64,000 nucleotides of DNA from DSWT01 sp035420085 (GCA_035420085.1 DAOLUH010000002.1:1-64000), one strand, 5' to 3'; shown: positions 25,027-34,326, counted from the stretch's first letter. Notes: generated by a model from the sequence alone, not told the origin. Made by a program: numbers and translations.

Positions 25027-25866
25027 TTGTTTCATGCACTTGTCGCTATCAAGCAAGTGCCGGACACAACCAACATCCGCATTGATCCTGAAACAGGGAA
25101 CCTGGTGCGGGAGGGTGTTCCGGCGATCATGAACCCCTACGACGCCCACGCGCTGGCTGCCGCCGTGGAGTGGAAGCGCAAACTAGGGGGGAAGGTGTCT
25201 ATCGTGTCAATGGGGCCGCCTTCTTTCATCGTCACCATCCGCGAGGCGGTGGAATTGGGGGCCGATTGGGGCGCGCTCATCTCCGACCGCAAATTCGCCG
25301 GCGCGGATACCCTGGCGACTTCTTATGTGCTCGCCACGGTCATCCAAACCATCCACGAGAAAGACCCGATTGATGTGGTGTTCTTCGGCAAGCAGGCCAT
25401 TGACGGCGATACGGCCCAGGTCGGTCCTGGGGTGGCGGTGCGGCTCGATCTGCCGATCATCACCTACGCCGTCAAAATCCGCGACATTGATCTGGTCAAG
25501 CGTCACATCATCGTCGAACGCAAGACCGAGAAATGGACGGAGGTCGTCGAGGCGCCGCTGCCCGCGTTGGTCACTTGTGAGAAGGAGATTGCCGAAGTGC
25601 CCTTTGCTCCGCTGCCCGATCTCATTCGCTCGTTGCGCTACGACCCGGAGATTTGGACGATGGATGGCCCGGCAGTCTTCGATCAGGAATACATCGGTGT
25701 GCGCGGTTCGCCGACGATTGTGTTCAAGATGGGGACGCCGCCGCTGCCCGAAGCCGGCGAGAAGATCAACAGCCGCGAGGTGGGGGTGCAAGCCGCCATC
25801 GCTAAAGCGTTCGACAAAGCCGATGCTGCGGGCATCCTCAAACCGATTCTAGGAGGCGTCCAATGA
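25027..25866 (+). CDS. etfB: electron transfer flavoprotein, beta subunit
   Basis: 279 residues of the EtfB/FixA family: HALVAIKQVPDTTNIRIDPE at the N-terminus, the NPYDAHALAAAVEWK motif and DTAQVGPGVAVRLDLPIITY. The start is an unusual TTG at 25027, supported by a very strong AAAGGAGG (25014-25021); no in-frame ATG is available nearby. With EtfA it carries FAD and relays electrons from dehydrogenases. It is first in the etfB-etfA-fixC-fixX operon, overlapping etfA by 4 bases. Confidence 0.93.
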   Translation: MFHALVAIKQVPDTTNIRIDPETGNLVREGVPAIMNPYDAHALAAAVEWKRKLGGKVSIVSMGPPSFIVTIREAVELGADWGALISDRKFAGADTLATSYVLATVIQTIHEKDPIDVVFFGKQAIDGDTAQVGPGVAVRLDLPIITYAVKIRDIDLVKRHIIVERKTEKWTEVVEAPLPALVTCEKEIAEVPFAPLPDLIRSLRYDPEIWTMDGPAVFDQEYIGVRGSPTIVFKMGTPPLPEAGEKINSREVGVQAAIAKAFDKADAAGILKPILGGVQ

Positions 25867-26930
25867 GCGCGCGACGTTTCTGGGTCTTCATCGAACAAGA
25901 AGGCGGCAAGGTCCACCAGGTCTCCTGGGAATTGTTGGGCGTGGCGAGTCGGCTGGCTTCTGAGGTCAAGGAAGAAGCCGCTGCCGCCGGCGACACCGTT
26001 CACGTCGAATGTATCCTTTTGGGAAACCAGGTCGAGGGCATTGCGCGCGAGGCGATCAAGTATGGCGCCGAGCGCGTCTACCTCATTGACGAACCGGAAC
26101 TGGAAAATTACCGCAACTGCCCGTATTACAAATCCATCGTGGGCGTGGTGCGCAAGTATGGGCCGGAAGTGATGCTCATCGGCGCGACGACGCTGGGGCG
26201 CGACCTGGCTGGCGCGGTCGCCACCTCGCTGCGCACCGGCTTGACCGCCGACTGCACCGGGCTGGAAATGGGCGAAGTAAAAGGTTCCAAGCAGCGGCTG
26301 CTGCTGGCGACTCGTCCCGCGTTCGGCGGCAACATCATGGCGACCATCCTCTGCCGCCAAAGCCGCCCGCAGATGTCGAGCGTGCGCCCGCGCGTGTTCC
26401 CCATGCCGCCGTACAATCCTGACGCCGTCGGCGAGATCATCCGCGAGGAAGTCCCGCTGGATGAGAAAGACACCGAAGCCTGCATCCTGGACTTCATCCA
26501 CGACCAGGCCGAGAGTGTGGATATTGAGTACGCGGACGTGATCGTCTCCGGCGGGCGCGGCCTGGGCACGCCCGAAGGCTTCAAGTTGATCGAGGAACTG
26601 GCCCACGAATTGGGCGGCGTCGTCGGCGCGTCGCGCCCCTGCGTGGATGCCGGCTGGATCAGCTACGCGCATCAGGTGGGGCAATCCGGGCGGACGGTGC
26701 GGCCCAAACTCTACATCGCCGCCGGTATTTCCGGCGCCTTGCAGCACAAAGTCGGTATGCAGAACTCCGACTTCATCATCGCCATCAACTCTGATCCCAA
26801 CGCGCCCATCTTCGACGTGGCCGACGTGGGCATCGTCGGCGATCTGTTCGAGGTGATTCCGGCGATGATCAAAGAAATCAAGGCGCGGAAGGAGCAAGCT
26901 CGGAGCTTGTCGAAGGAGGCCCTGGCATGA
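25863..26930 (+). CDS. etfA: electron transfer flavoprotein, alpha subunit
   Basis: 355 residues. An N-terminal ETF domain (VYLIDEPELENYRNCPYY) is followed by the C-terminal FAD-binding domain with VSGGRGLGTPEGFKLIEELA, GASRPCVDAGWI, VGQSGRTVRPKLYIAAGISG and AINSDPNAPIF. It overlaps etfB (ATGA-type) and fixC by 4 bases. The last residues (KEQARSLSKEALA) are encoded by a palindromic repeat (26895-26909) rather than by family sequence. Confidence 0.95.
   Translation: MSARRFWVFIEQEGGKVHQVSWELLGVASRLASEVKEEAAAAGDTVHVECILLGNQVEGIAREAIKYGAERVYLIDEPELENYRNCPYYKSIVGVVRKYGPEVMLIGATTLGRDLAGAVATSLRTGLTADCTGLEMGEVKGSKQRLLLATRPAFGGNIMATILCRQSRPQMSSVRPRVFPMPPYNPDAVGEIIREEVPLDEKDTEACILDFIHDQAESVDIEYADVIVSGGRGLGTPEGFKLIEELAHELGGVVGASRPCVDAGWISYAHQVGQSGRTVRPKLYIAAGISGALQHKVGMQNSDFIIAINSDPNAPIFDVADVGIVGDLFEVIPAMIKEIKARKEQARSLSKEALA
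26890..26919 (+). repeat. palindromic repeat at the 3' end of etfA
   Basis: CAAGCTC-G-GAGCTTG (26895-26909) is flanked by AAGGAG on the left and GAAGGAG on the right. The element codes for the EtfA tail and its right flank supplies the ribosome-binding site for fixC (ATG 26927). Confidence 0.65.
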
Positions 26931-28255
26931 ACAACAACGATGAAAAGATTCGCTTCGACGCCATTGTTGTCGGCGCGGGGTTAGCTGGTTCCGCTGCGGC
27001 GATGGTGATGGCCCGCGCGGGCCTGAACGTGGCGCTGATTGAGCGCGGTCAGAAGGCTGGCGGCAAGAACTACTTCGGCGGGGCGATCTACACGCACGCC
27101 ATCGGCGAAGTGCTGCCCGATTATATGGAGCGCAAGCCGCCCTTCGAGCGCCCCGTCACCGAAGCGGGATTCTGGTTCCTTTCCAAGGATGGCGGCCTCA
27201 CGCGGATGACGGTGCAGGGCGGCAAGCTCGCCAACGAACCCGCCGATGCGTACATGGCCTCGCGCGCCGTTTTCGACGTGTGGTGGGCCGAGCAGGCGCA
27301 GAAAGCGGGCGCGCTGCTGATCCCCAAAACGTCCGTCGTGGACGTGATCTGGGACGGCGAGCAAGTCGTCGGCGTCAAGACCGACCGGGCGCAGGGCGAT
27401 GTCTACGCGCCGGTGGTCATCGTGTGCGAGGGCGTCAACAACCTGCTGACGCAGAAGCTAGGGTTGATTGACCACGACCTGGAACCGGCGCACATGGCGC
27501 TGGCGTTCAAGCAGGTCATCGCGCTGCCGATGGACACCATCAACGCGCGCTTCGGTCTGCCCGACGATCAACACGGGTTGGCGGTTTCGGTGTTGGGCGA
27601 TGTATCGCTCGGCCTGCCGGGGATGGGCTTCGTCTACACCAACAAGACAAGCGTCTCTGTCGGCCTGGGCGTGATGCTGGATGCGGTGGTCGAATATAAA
27701 CTGAAGCCCTACGAAATTTTGCAGCGCTATCTCCGTCACCCGGCGATTGCGCCGCTGGTCAAGGGCGGGCAATTGATGGAATACGGCGCGCACCTCATCC
27801 CCGAAGGCGGCTACCGCGACATGCCCAAGCTTTACACCGGCGGGGCGATGGTGGCGGGCGATGCGGCCTCGATGGTCAACGCGCTGCACTGGGAAGGCAC
27901 CAACATGGCGATTGTCGCCGGGGAACTGGCGGGTGAGACGGCGGTAGCAGCGCACCAGCGCGGCGACTTCTCCGCGCAATCGCTCTCGCAGTACGAGGCG
28001 CGGCTCAAGGATCGCTTCATCCTGCAAGATATGAAGCAGTACCGCAACTTTGCCCACTTCCTGGAGACGCACCCGACCTTTATGGATGCGTACCCAGGCT
28101 TTGTCAATGATGCGCTAGGGCAATTCTTCAGCGCCTACGGGATGCCGAAGAAGACCTTGTTCAAGAATATCCTGGGGAGTTTGACCAGTCGCCGGCAGTT
28201 GATGAAGGCCGTGGGCGACATCCTCTCTATGGGAAGGGCGGTGATGGGATGGTAA
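26927..28255 (+). CDS. fixC: FixC-like ETF:quinone oxidoreductase flavoprotein
   Basis: 442 residues of the FixC/ETF-QO family. N-terminal FAD fold AIVVGAGLAGSAAAMVMARAG, then LIERGQKAGGKNYFGGAIYT; C-terminal GGAMVAGDAASMVNALHWEGTN for the second FAD contact. It lacks the C-terminal ferredoxin domain of mitochondrial ETF-QO, which is encoded by the overlapping fixX. The predicted role is moving electrons between EtfAB and the quinone pool, or taking part in EtfABCX bifurcation. The start is coupled to the etfA end by 4 bases. Confidence 0.93.
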   Translation: MNNNDEKIRFDAIVVGAGLAGSAAAMVMARAGLNVALIERGQKAGGKNYFGGAIYTHAIGEVLPDYMERKPPFERPVTEAGFWFLSKDGGLTRMTVQGGKLANEPADAYMASRAVFDVWWAEQAQKAGALLIPKTSVVDVIWDGEQVVGVKTDRAQGDVYAPVVIVCEGVNNLLTQKLGLIDHDLEPAHMALAFKQVIALPMDTINARFGLPDDQHGLAVSVLGDVSLGLPGMGFVYTNKTSVSVGLGVMLDAVVEYKLKPYEILQRYLRHPAIAPLVKGGQLMEYGAHLIPEGGYRDMPKLYTGGAMVAGDAASMVNALHWEGTNMAIVAGELAGETAVAAHQRGDFSAQSLSQYEARLKDRFILQDMKQYRNFAHFLETHPTFMDAYPGFVNDALGQFFSAYGMPKKTLFKNILGSLTSRRQLMKAVGDILSMGRAVMGW

Positions 28256-28599
28256 TGAAAACGGGGGACGCATTCAGTGTCAAGACGTTGCCGCAGGAGC
28301 TGCAGGAAAGCCTGCCCGACGTGTACGTGGACGATCTGCTGGTTTCGCTTAAATACTTCATTGACGAAGAGCAGAGCCATCTCAAGATCAAGGATCACGC
28401 GGTATGCGCGCGCTGTGAACACAAGCCCTGTATTGATTTCTGTCCGGTGGGCGTTTACTCGCTGGCCCACGACGGCAAAATCCAGGTGGCGTACCAGGCG
28501 TGCGTCGAATGTGGCAGTTGCCGGGTGGGATGTCCGTACAAGAACATCGAGTGGACATTGCCGCGCGGCGGGTTTGGCGTGGCGTACAAATTCGGCTAG
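28249..28599 (+). CDS. fixX: FixX-like ferredoxin
   Basis: About 116 residues with two clusters of Cys (CARCEHKPCIDFCP and CVECGSCRVGCP), the FixX/ETF-QO-type 4Fe-4S arrangement; the C-terminal IEWTLPRGGFGVAYKFG is a family hallmark. The start may be ATG 28249 or ATG 28255; the latter overlaps the fixC stop as TAATG. It is the last gene of the etf operon. Confidence 0.92.
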   Translation: MVMKTGDAFSVKTLPQELQESLPDVYVDDLLVSLKYFIDEEQSHLKIKDHAVCARCEHKPCIDFCPVGVYSLAHDGKIQVAYQACVECGSCRVGCPYKNIEWTLPRGGFGVAYKFG

Positions 28600-28630
28600 T
28601 CGCGCAGCCTACTGACCGTCATAAATACGA

Positions 28631-28658
28631 GACCGCGCCGTCGTGAGACGGCGCGGTC
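28631..28658. terminator. perfect hairpin between convergent fixX and NDK-like gene
   Basis: GACCGCGCCGTC / GACGGCGCGGTC form a perfect 12-bp stem with a GTGA tetraloop. There is no T tract, but its position between convergent genes suggests a bidirectional stop. Confidence 0.5.
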
Positions 28659-28671
28659 GTGCGCTCCGGCG

Positions 28672-29685
28672 TCAGTTGGCGGCCTGTCTCCAGAGCGCGA
28701 CAGCGTCGTCGCTTTCCATATCCTCCGTCGCCGTGAAGAGGTCGGTAGGCTTGGGCGTTTCGCTGACGATAGGATTCTCCAGCGCCTTGAGCGCGTCCGC
28801 CAGTGTAAACCCTGCCGCAAGCATCTTCTTCAGAAGCAGCGGCGGCTGTTTCGCCAGATTGAGGTTCAGGATTTTGCCGAAGAAGTTGTTGATCTCAAAC
28901 AGCCCCTCGAATGGCCCGGCGGAGAGATGAACGCCGTTGTTGGCAATGCTGACCGTCCCTAACCCGTAGTCGTTGGCGTGGGCGTAGAGCGTGCCACGGA
29001 TGGAGTGGGGGATGGCCTTTTCGGGGAAGGTGGCGCCGACCATCTCGTTGCGCAACGTGGCCCAGGGCGTATCTGCATGGATCAGCACCAGGACGATGCG
29101 GTGGGTGGGGTCGGTGAAGTGCATCAACTGCGCGGGATGGAACCCGTTGACCAGGATGAAACCCTTGCCATCCTTCTCGTAAAGCTGGACGTAGAATCCG
29201 CTCCTGATCTTGAGCGACTTCTTCGTGAACCACAGCGTATCCAGGTCGAAGCAATTCTCGTTGGGGTAGGCCTTGAGATACTCGTGCCCGCCCAGGATAG
29301 GGAATTCGTCAATGGAAGCTACGCCGAGCGCAGCGGCGATCTTTTGACGATCTCCCGCGTCCACCATCGTCGAGGCAAAGCGCGACAGGCGGTTGATGTA
29401 GCCGTAATGGCGGTTCATGATTTCGGCTTCCTCCAACACTTTTCCGCCCACGACGGCCACGCCGCTGACGTGCGCGTTGAATTCTTCTAGCCTGGCGAAG
29501 ACGAGGTTGAGGGCGGCTTCCACATAATCGCTGCCCTCGACCATAAAAATTTCGGGCTTCACGAACAGCAGCAGTTCATTGCGCCACTTTTCCCGGCCAA
29601 TCTCGACCGGTTGTACGATGGCAAACTCATCACACGCCGGGGTGATGGCAGCGATGCTTTTGATCAATTCGGTGTTGACTGTCAT
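28672..29685 (-). CDS. nucleoside-diphosphate-kinase-like protein with large insertion
   Basis: 337 residues, about twice the normal NDK length. NDK landmarks can be read in order: ELLLFVKPEIF (Lys44 = the KPD Lys), R..MVGATFPEKAIPHSIRGTLY (212-234), and IANNGVHLSAGPFEGLFEI with Asn250, His253 and Ser255 in the positions of the N-x-x-H-G-S active site; the usual HGSD is HLSA here. Some 90 extra residues separate the first and second blocks, with a further ~40 at the N-terminus and ~70 at the C-terminus. Phosphotransfer chemistry is plausible, but the substrate is not known. It is a single gene on the minus strand. Confidence 0.6.
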   Translation of the reverse strand: MTVNTELIKSIAAITPACDEFAIVQPVEIGREKWRNELLLFVKPEIFMVEGSDYVEAALNLVFARLEEFNAHVSGVAVVGGKVLEEAEIMNRHYGYINRLSRFASTMVDAGDRQKIAAALGVASIDEFPILGGHEYLKAYPNENCFDLDTLWFTKKSLKIRSGFYVQLYEKDGKGFILVNGFHPAQLMHFTDPTHRIVLVLIHADTPWATLRNEMVGATFPEKAIPHSIRGTLYAHANDYGLGTVSIANNGVHLSAGPFEGLFEINNFFGKILNLNLAKQPPLLLKKMLAAGFTLADALKALENPIVSETPKPTDLFTATEDMESDDAVALWRQAAN

Positions 29686-29789
29686 GTATTTTTCCTTTGC
29701 GTATGGGTATGGATGATGTTACAGCGTGTATTATAACCAAGGTTTTCCAACGATCAACTTGGGTTCTCCTGAAACATATTCTCCTTCGG

Positions 29790-29824
29790 ATAAAGCAAAG
29801 GGCGCACATCCATGTGTGCGCCCT
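29790..29824 (-). terminator. Rho-independent terminator of the WL-repeat protein gene
   Basis: On the minus strand AGGGCGCACA / TGTGCGCCCT (29815-29824 with 29799-29808) is followed by TTGCTTTAT. Confidence 0.65.
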
Positions 29825-29842
29825 ATGGTGGTAAGGATAGGG

Positions 29843-32800
29843 TTACAATAACTCCATCGCCCGGTTGTAGAATTCCAGCGCCTGGTCCACCAATCCTTCG
29901 GCCATATAGGCGTCGCCGAGTGTTTGCAGGATAGCAGCCTGTTGTGGGCGTTCTTCGGCAGCTTGCCGGAGGTCTGCTATCACATCCCGCATCTCAGCTT
30001 GCGCCTGGACGAGGTAGGCATAGTGGGTCAGCGCTTCTTCAGTCTCGCCAGCTTTCCACAACTCGCGGGCCAGGGCCAACCGGCTTGCGTAATCAAACTC
30101 GTTCTGCAGGACGGCATCGCGCATCGCGTTGAGATCACCAGCGGCAAGCTCTGGCTGCACGACCTCAGCCAGTGGTTCGCGCGCGGGTTGCATGGTAGGA
30201 ATTTCGGGTTCCGGCTCCACAACCTGCGGTTCGGGTTCGGCCTTGCGCCCCAGAATTTCGGCGACGCGGGCTTGCGCTTCGGCTTCAGCCTGGGCGCGGA
30301 GTTCTTCTTCTTTGCCCGCGACAAGATTTTCCAGCCATGTGAGCGCTGCCGTGCCGGGAAGTAAATCGCCTTCGGCGGTGGGAACGGCTTCCTCGACCGG
30401 CAATTCTTCAACGACGGGTTCCGGCGCGACGACCTGCGGTTCGGGTGCTGCGGCTTGCGGCTCAGGCTTGGGTTCGGCCTTGCGGCCCAGGATTTCGGCA
30501 ACGCGAGCCTGGGTTTCAGCTTCAGCCTGGGCGCGGAGTTCCTCTTCCTTGCCTGCCGCGAGACTTTGCAGCCACGAAAGCGCATCTTCACCGGAAAGCA
30601 GATCGCCTTCAGCGGTAGGCATGGTCTCTTTAATGGGCACTTCCTCGACGACGGGTTCTGGCTCTACGATCTGGGGTTCCGGCGCAGGCTTAAGCGCGGG
30701 CTTGCGGCCCAGGATTTCGGCGACGCGCGCTTGCGACTCGACCTCGGCCTGGGCGCGGAGTTCCTCTTCCTTGCCTGCTGCCAGGCTTCCAAGCCACGCC
30801 AGCGCATCATCGCCGGAAAGGAAGTCGCCCGCGGCGGCAGGGATGGGGGTCTCGGCAGGGCTGATGACCGGCGCGGGTTCTTTGACAGCGGGTTCCGGTT
30901 CAGCGCGTTTATATTCGGGCTTCCGGCCGAGGATCTCGGCGACACGCGCCTGCGCTTCGACTTCAGCCTGCGCGCGAAGTTCCTCTTCTTTGCCGGCGGC
31001 GAGGCTTTCGAGCCACGCGAGCGCGTCATCCCCAGAGAGGAAGTCGCCTTCGGCGGTGGGCGCTTCGACGGCGATTTCTTCGACCTGTTCGGCCAGGCCC
31101 TCCCAGTCCAGCCTCGGGGATTCTTCAGCAAGCGGCGCTGCGGCCGGCGTTTCGACTTCGGCGATCTCTTCCCCAAATGCTTCCCAACCGAAGAAACCTT
31201 CCGCCGCCGCTGCTTCTTCGGTGGCAGATTTTACCTCCACGATCTGCGGCTCGGGTTCGACTTTCTGGTCCAGGAACTCAATTTCAGCCGGGATGGGGAG
31301 TTCCTCTCCCGCGCCCGCAGCGAGGCTTTCGAGCCACGTGAGGGCTTCATCGCCGGAGAGGAAGTCGCCTTCGGCAGCCGGTGCTTCTGTGACGCCTTCC
31401 TCAAGTTCTTCGGCCAGGCTTTCCCAATCCAGCAGCCCTTCTTCCTTGGCCAGGGGCGCTTCTTCGATCAGTTCTTCGCCTGCGGCTGTTTCTTCCGCAA
31501 GCGCCTCCCATCCGAAAAGGTCTTCGGCGGCAGGGGCGGCGGCTTCCTCGACCAGGGGTTCGGGTTCCACGCGCTGCGGCTCCGCTTCGACTTTGCGACC
31601 GAGGATTTCGGCGACGCGCGCCTGGGTTTCCGCTTCGGCCTGGGCGCGAAGTTCCTCCTCTTTGCCCGCGGCGAGGCTTTCGAGCCACGCGAGCGCGTCA
31701 TCGCCGGAGAGGAGATCGCCTTCAGCCGTAGGTGTTTCGACGACGCCTGCTTCGACCTGTTCGGCCAGGCGCTCCCAATCCAGGATGCCTTCTACTGCGG
31801 CAGGCGGCGCTTCGACAGATGGTGCTTCGGGTTCGGTAGCCGCTTCACCAAACGTTTCCCAGCCGAAGAATCCTTCCTCGGCGGCAAGGGCGGCGGCTTC
31901 CTCGACCAGGGGTTCGGGTTCCACGCGCTGCGGCTCCGCTTCGACTTTGCGACCGAGGATTTCGGCGACGCGCGCCTGGGTTTCCGCTTCGGCCTGCGCG
32001 CGGAGTTCCTCCTCTTTGCCCGCGGCGAGGCTTTCGAGCCACGCGAGGGCATCATCGCCGGAGAGGAATTCGCCTTCGGCGGTGGGCGCTTCGACGACGC
32101 CTGCTTCGACCTGTTCGGCCAGGTGTTCCCAATCCAGGACGCCTTCTACTGCGGCGGGCGGCGCTTCGACTTCCACGGCTTCTTCACCAAATGTCTCCCA
32201 GCCGAAGAAGCTTTCGGCGGCGGGCGCTTCTTCGACAAGCAACGCAGCTTCTTCGGCGGGCGCTGCTTTTTCCTCGAACGTCAGCCATTCGGGCAGCTCT
32301 GCTTCTTCGGTGGGCGCTGCTTCTTCCTCGAACGTCAGCCATTCGGGCAGCGCCGCTTCTTCGGCGGCCGGCGCTTCCGCCTCGGTTTCGATATCGCCTA
32401 ACCACGCGAGCAAGTCTGCTTCGACGGGTTCGGCTTCTGGCGCAGCTTCCACTGCCGGTTTGAGTTCGGTGAGCCAGGTAGGGATTTCTTCTGCTGTGGG
32501 AATCTCTTGTACCCGTTCCTGCGCTTCTGCGGGCTGAAATGCTGTGAGCCAGTCTGGCAGCGGTTCTTCTGCGGCTGGTTGCTGTTCGCCGGACCAGGCG
32601 GGCTGTTCCTCGGCGATTTCAACGGCCTCGCCGCCTTCTTCGAGCTGGAAGGATGTGAGCCAATCAGGCAATTCTCCTTCTTCTGTGGCGACGAGAGGCT
32701 CGGCGGTTTCCCCGGCTCCGGTGATCGTTCTAAGCCATTCGGGGATTTCTTCCTCTTCCGGTTCGCTGACTTCTGCGGCTGGCGTGGGGGGTTGCAGGCT

Positions 32801-34183
32801 TTGCAGCCAATCGGGCGCTTCTGCCGTCGGCTCGGTCTCGGCTTCGAGCGGAGTGCCGGGCTGTTTGAGTTCGCGCAGCCAGTCGGGTATTCCCTCTTCC
32901 GGCATAGGAATTTCGGCGACTTCGGCTTCGCCGGCAGGTTTGAGAGCCTGTAGCCAATCCAGCGAAGCTTCAGCTTCTGAAGTTGGGGCTTCGGGTTCCA
33001 ACTCGCCGAGCCAATCTGGCAGCGTTTCGACCTCGGCTGCCGTCTCCTCAACTGCGGGGCCTGTTTCTTCTGGCGCGAGCGAAGTTAACCAATCGGGTAT
33101 GGCCTCGCCAGCCGCTGCTGCTGTCACTTCGTCTGCCCGCAGCCAGTCGGGCACACCCGCTTCGCTGGGTCTTGCTGGCGCGCTGGTTGGCGCGCCAACG
33201 TTTGCCATCCAGCTTAATCCGCCTTCCGCTTCGGTATCTAACTCACGGAGCCAGTCCGGGATCTCGATTTGCGCCTCAAGTCCGGCGGTGATGTCAACCA
33301 GCCGGGCGCCGGGGCCGCCCATTTCGGGCGCCATTTCAGACACGCCTACCGTCACGGAGGTAGATTCGAGCCTCTTGAACCATTTCGCTTGCTCGTCAAT
33401 GCCGATCGCGCCGGGTTGATACACCAGGCGCTCCAATGTGACGTCTTTAGGCTTCAACGGCGAAGCGGAACCAAACATCTCATTCGCCAGTGTGTTCTCC
33501 AGATCAATTTCCTGGGCGCGTTTGAGGTAAACTTGCCCCTCTTCCTGACCGCTATCCACCCACAGCGTACCTAACAGCAGATTCGCTTTCAAGCAGTAAG
33601 GCATCTCGTCCAGGAGGAGTTGACATGTATCCGCCGCCTGGACAATTTGATCGTCACGCCAATATGCCTCCGCCAATCCCAGGCGCAAGTCACTGCGGGC
33701 GGGCTGCGCGGTAAGGAGCGCGCGCAATTCCTCGACGGCGCGCCCTGGGCGGTTCCCGCGCATGTAGAGTCGCGCCAGACCGGCGCGATTGAGCGGGATG
33801 CGTTCGGGTTCTATGCCATCGCGCCGCCCGTAAAGTTGGCGTAACTCATCCACCAGGTCCTGGTTGCCGGGATTGAGTTCGACGGCGCGTTCCAGGTTCC
33901 AAATCGCGGCGTTCAGGTTGTTCAGGCGTTGATGCGCAAGGGTCAGGCCGATGCGCGCCATAAGATGCTCTGGGTCGGCATTGAGAGCGCGGTGGAACAT
34001 ATCAATCGCCAGGTCTGGCTGATCCGCTTCCAACATAGTTTTACCTAGCAGATAGTACGCGCCGATATAGCGCGGGTGTTGGCGTAGAATGTGACGTGCA
34101 TGGGCCAACGCTTCCACATAGCGGGCTTCTTCTATGAGGTGATTGATCTCATTCTCATATTGATGCAAAGCGATCTCAGACAC
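29843..34183 (-). CDS. TPR protein with tandem WL-motif and SGDDALAWL repeats
   Basis: 1446 residues starting at GTG 34183 (GGAGGGG upstream). N-terminal TPRs (about 1-235: EALAHARHILRQHPRYIGAY, AIDMFHRALNADPEH). From about 300 to 650 there are 14 short motifs of the form [I/L/V/A]P[D/E]WL(x)2[L/F] (IPDWLREL, LPDWLTSF, LPEWLTFE) joined by acidic Glu/Ala/Pro linkers. From about 660 to 1310 there are four FFGWETFGEE / LDWExLAEQ blocks and seven SGDDALAWLESLAAG modules, most with the KEEELRAQAEAE...ARVAEILGRK helix. C-terminal TPRs (about 1350-1446) close the protein. No signal peptide or membrane segment is seen, so it is probably an acidic cytoplasmic scaffold. Divergent from the gene at 34413. 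Confidence 0.85.
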   Translation of the reverse strand: MSEIALHQYENEINHLIEEARYVEALAHARHILRQHPRYIGAYYLLGKTMLEADQPDLAIDMFHRALNADPEHLMARIGLTLAHQRLNNLNAAIWNLERAVELNPGNQDLVDELRQLYGRRDGIEPERIPLNRAGLARLYMRGNRPGRAVEELRALLTAQPARSDLRLGLAEAYWRDDQIVQAADTCQLLLDEMPYCLKANLLLGTLWVDSGQEEGQVYLKRAQEIDLENTLANEMFGSASPLKPKDVTLERLVYQPGAIGIDEQAKWFKRLESTSVTVGVSEMAPEMGGPGARLVDITAGLEAQIEIPDWLRELDTEAEGGLSWMANVGAPTSAPARPSEAGVPDWLRADEVTAAAAGEAIPDWLTSLAPEETGPAVEETAAEVETLPDWLGELEPEAPTSEAEASLDWLQALKPAGEAEVAEIPMPEEGIPDWLRELKQPGTPLEAETEPTAEAPDWLQSLQPPTPAAEVSEPEEEEIPEWLRTITGAGETAEPLVATEEGELPDWLTSFQLEEGGEAVEIAEEQPAWSGEQQPAAEEPLPDWLTAFQPAEAQERVQEIPTAEEIPTWLTELKPAVEAAPEAEPVEADLLAWLGDIETEAEAPAAEEAALPEWLTFEEEAAPTEEAELPEWLTFEEKAAPAEEAALLVEEAPAAESFFGWETFGEEAVEVEAPPAAVEGVLDWEHLAEQVEAGVVEAPTAEGEFLSGDDALAWLESLAAGKEEELRAQAEAETQARVAEILGRKVEAEPQRVEPEPLVEEAAALAAEEGFFGWETFGEAATEPEAPSVEAPPAAVEGILDWERLAEQVEAGVVETPTAEGDLLSGDDALAWLESLAAGKEEELRAQAEAETQARVAEILGRKVEAEPQRVEPEPLVEEAAAPAAEDLFGWEALAEETAAGEELIEEAPLAKEEGLLDWESLAEELEEGVTEAPAAEGDFLSGDEALTWLESLAAGAGEELPIPAEIEFLDQKVEPEPQIVEVKSATEEAAAAEGFFGWEAFGEEIAEVETPAAAPLAEESPRLDWEGLAEQVEEIAVEAPTAEGDFLSGDDALAWLESLAAGKEEELRAQAEVEAQARVAEILGRKPEYKRAEPEPAVKEPAPVISPAETPIPAAAGDFLSGDDALAWLGSLAAGKEEELRAQAEVESQARVAEILGRKPALKPAPEPQIVEPEPVVEEVPIKETMPTAEGDLLSGEDALSWLQSLAAGKEEELRAQAEAETQARVAEILGRKAEPKPEPQAAAPEPQVVAPEPVVEELPVEEAVPTAEGDLLPGTAALTWLENLVAGKEEELRAQAEAEAQARVAEILGRKAEPEPQVVEPEPEIPTMQPAREPLAEVVQPELAAGDLNAMRDAVLQNEFDYASRLALARELWKAGETEEALTHYAYLVQAQAEMRDVIADLRQAAEERPQQAAILQTLGDAYMAEGLVDQALEFYNRAMELL
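30237..32085 (-). repeat. coding tandem repeat: seven SGDDALAWL modules
   Basis: Each module encodes LSGDDALAWLESLAAGKEEE followed by the helical LRAQAEAETQARVAEILGRK and a Glu/Pro linker. Two N-terminal copies (around 31560-31700 and 31910-32060) are nearly identical at DNA level, which suggests recent duplication or gene conversion. Copy three is degenerate (GAGEELPIPAEIEF replaces the helix). Confidence 0.8.
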
Positions 34184-34326
34184 AATTCCCCTCCTTAAAA
34201 TGGGTATTTCTACTGAGGGCGGTAGTATTTTGGACGAACGGATTACTATATCCTAAAAGTACACACGAATTCCTCATCTATACTTATTATGCAATGTTTT
34301 GAGGGAAAAGTCAAAGCAAAAAGACC

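Noticed and set aside
30129..32537. 802- and 648-codon plus-strand frames opposite the WL-repeat protein
   Set aside because: Ser/Arg- and Phe/Gly-rich repeats mirror the minus-strand modules; the minus-strand frame has TPR domains, a ribosome-binding site and a terminator.
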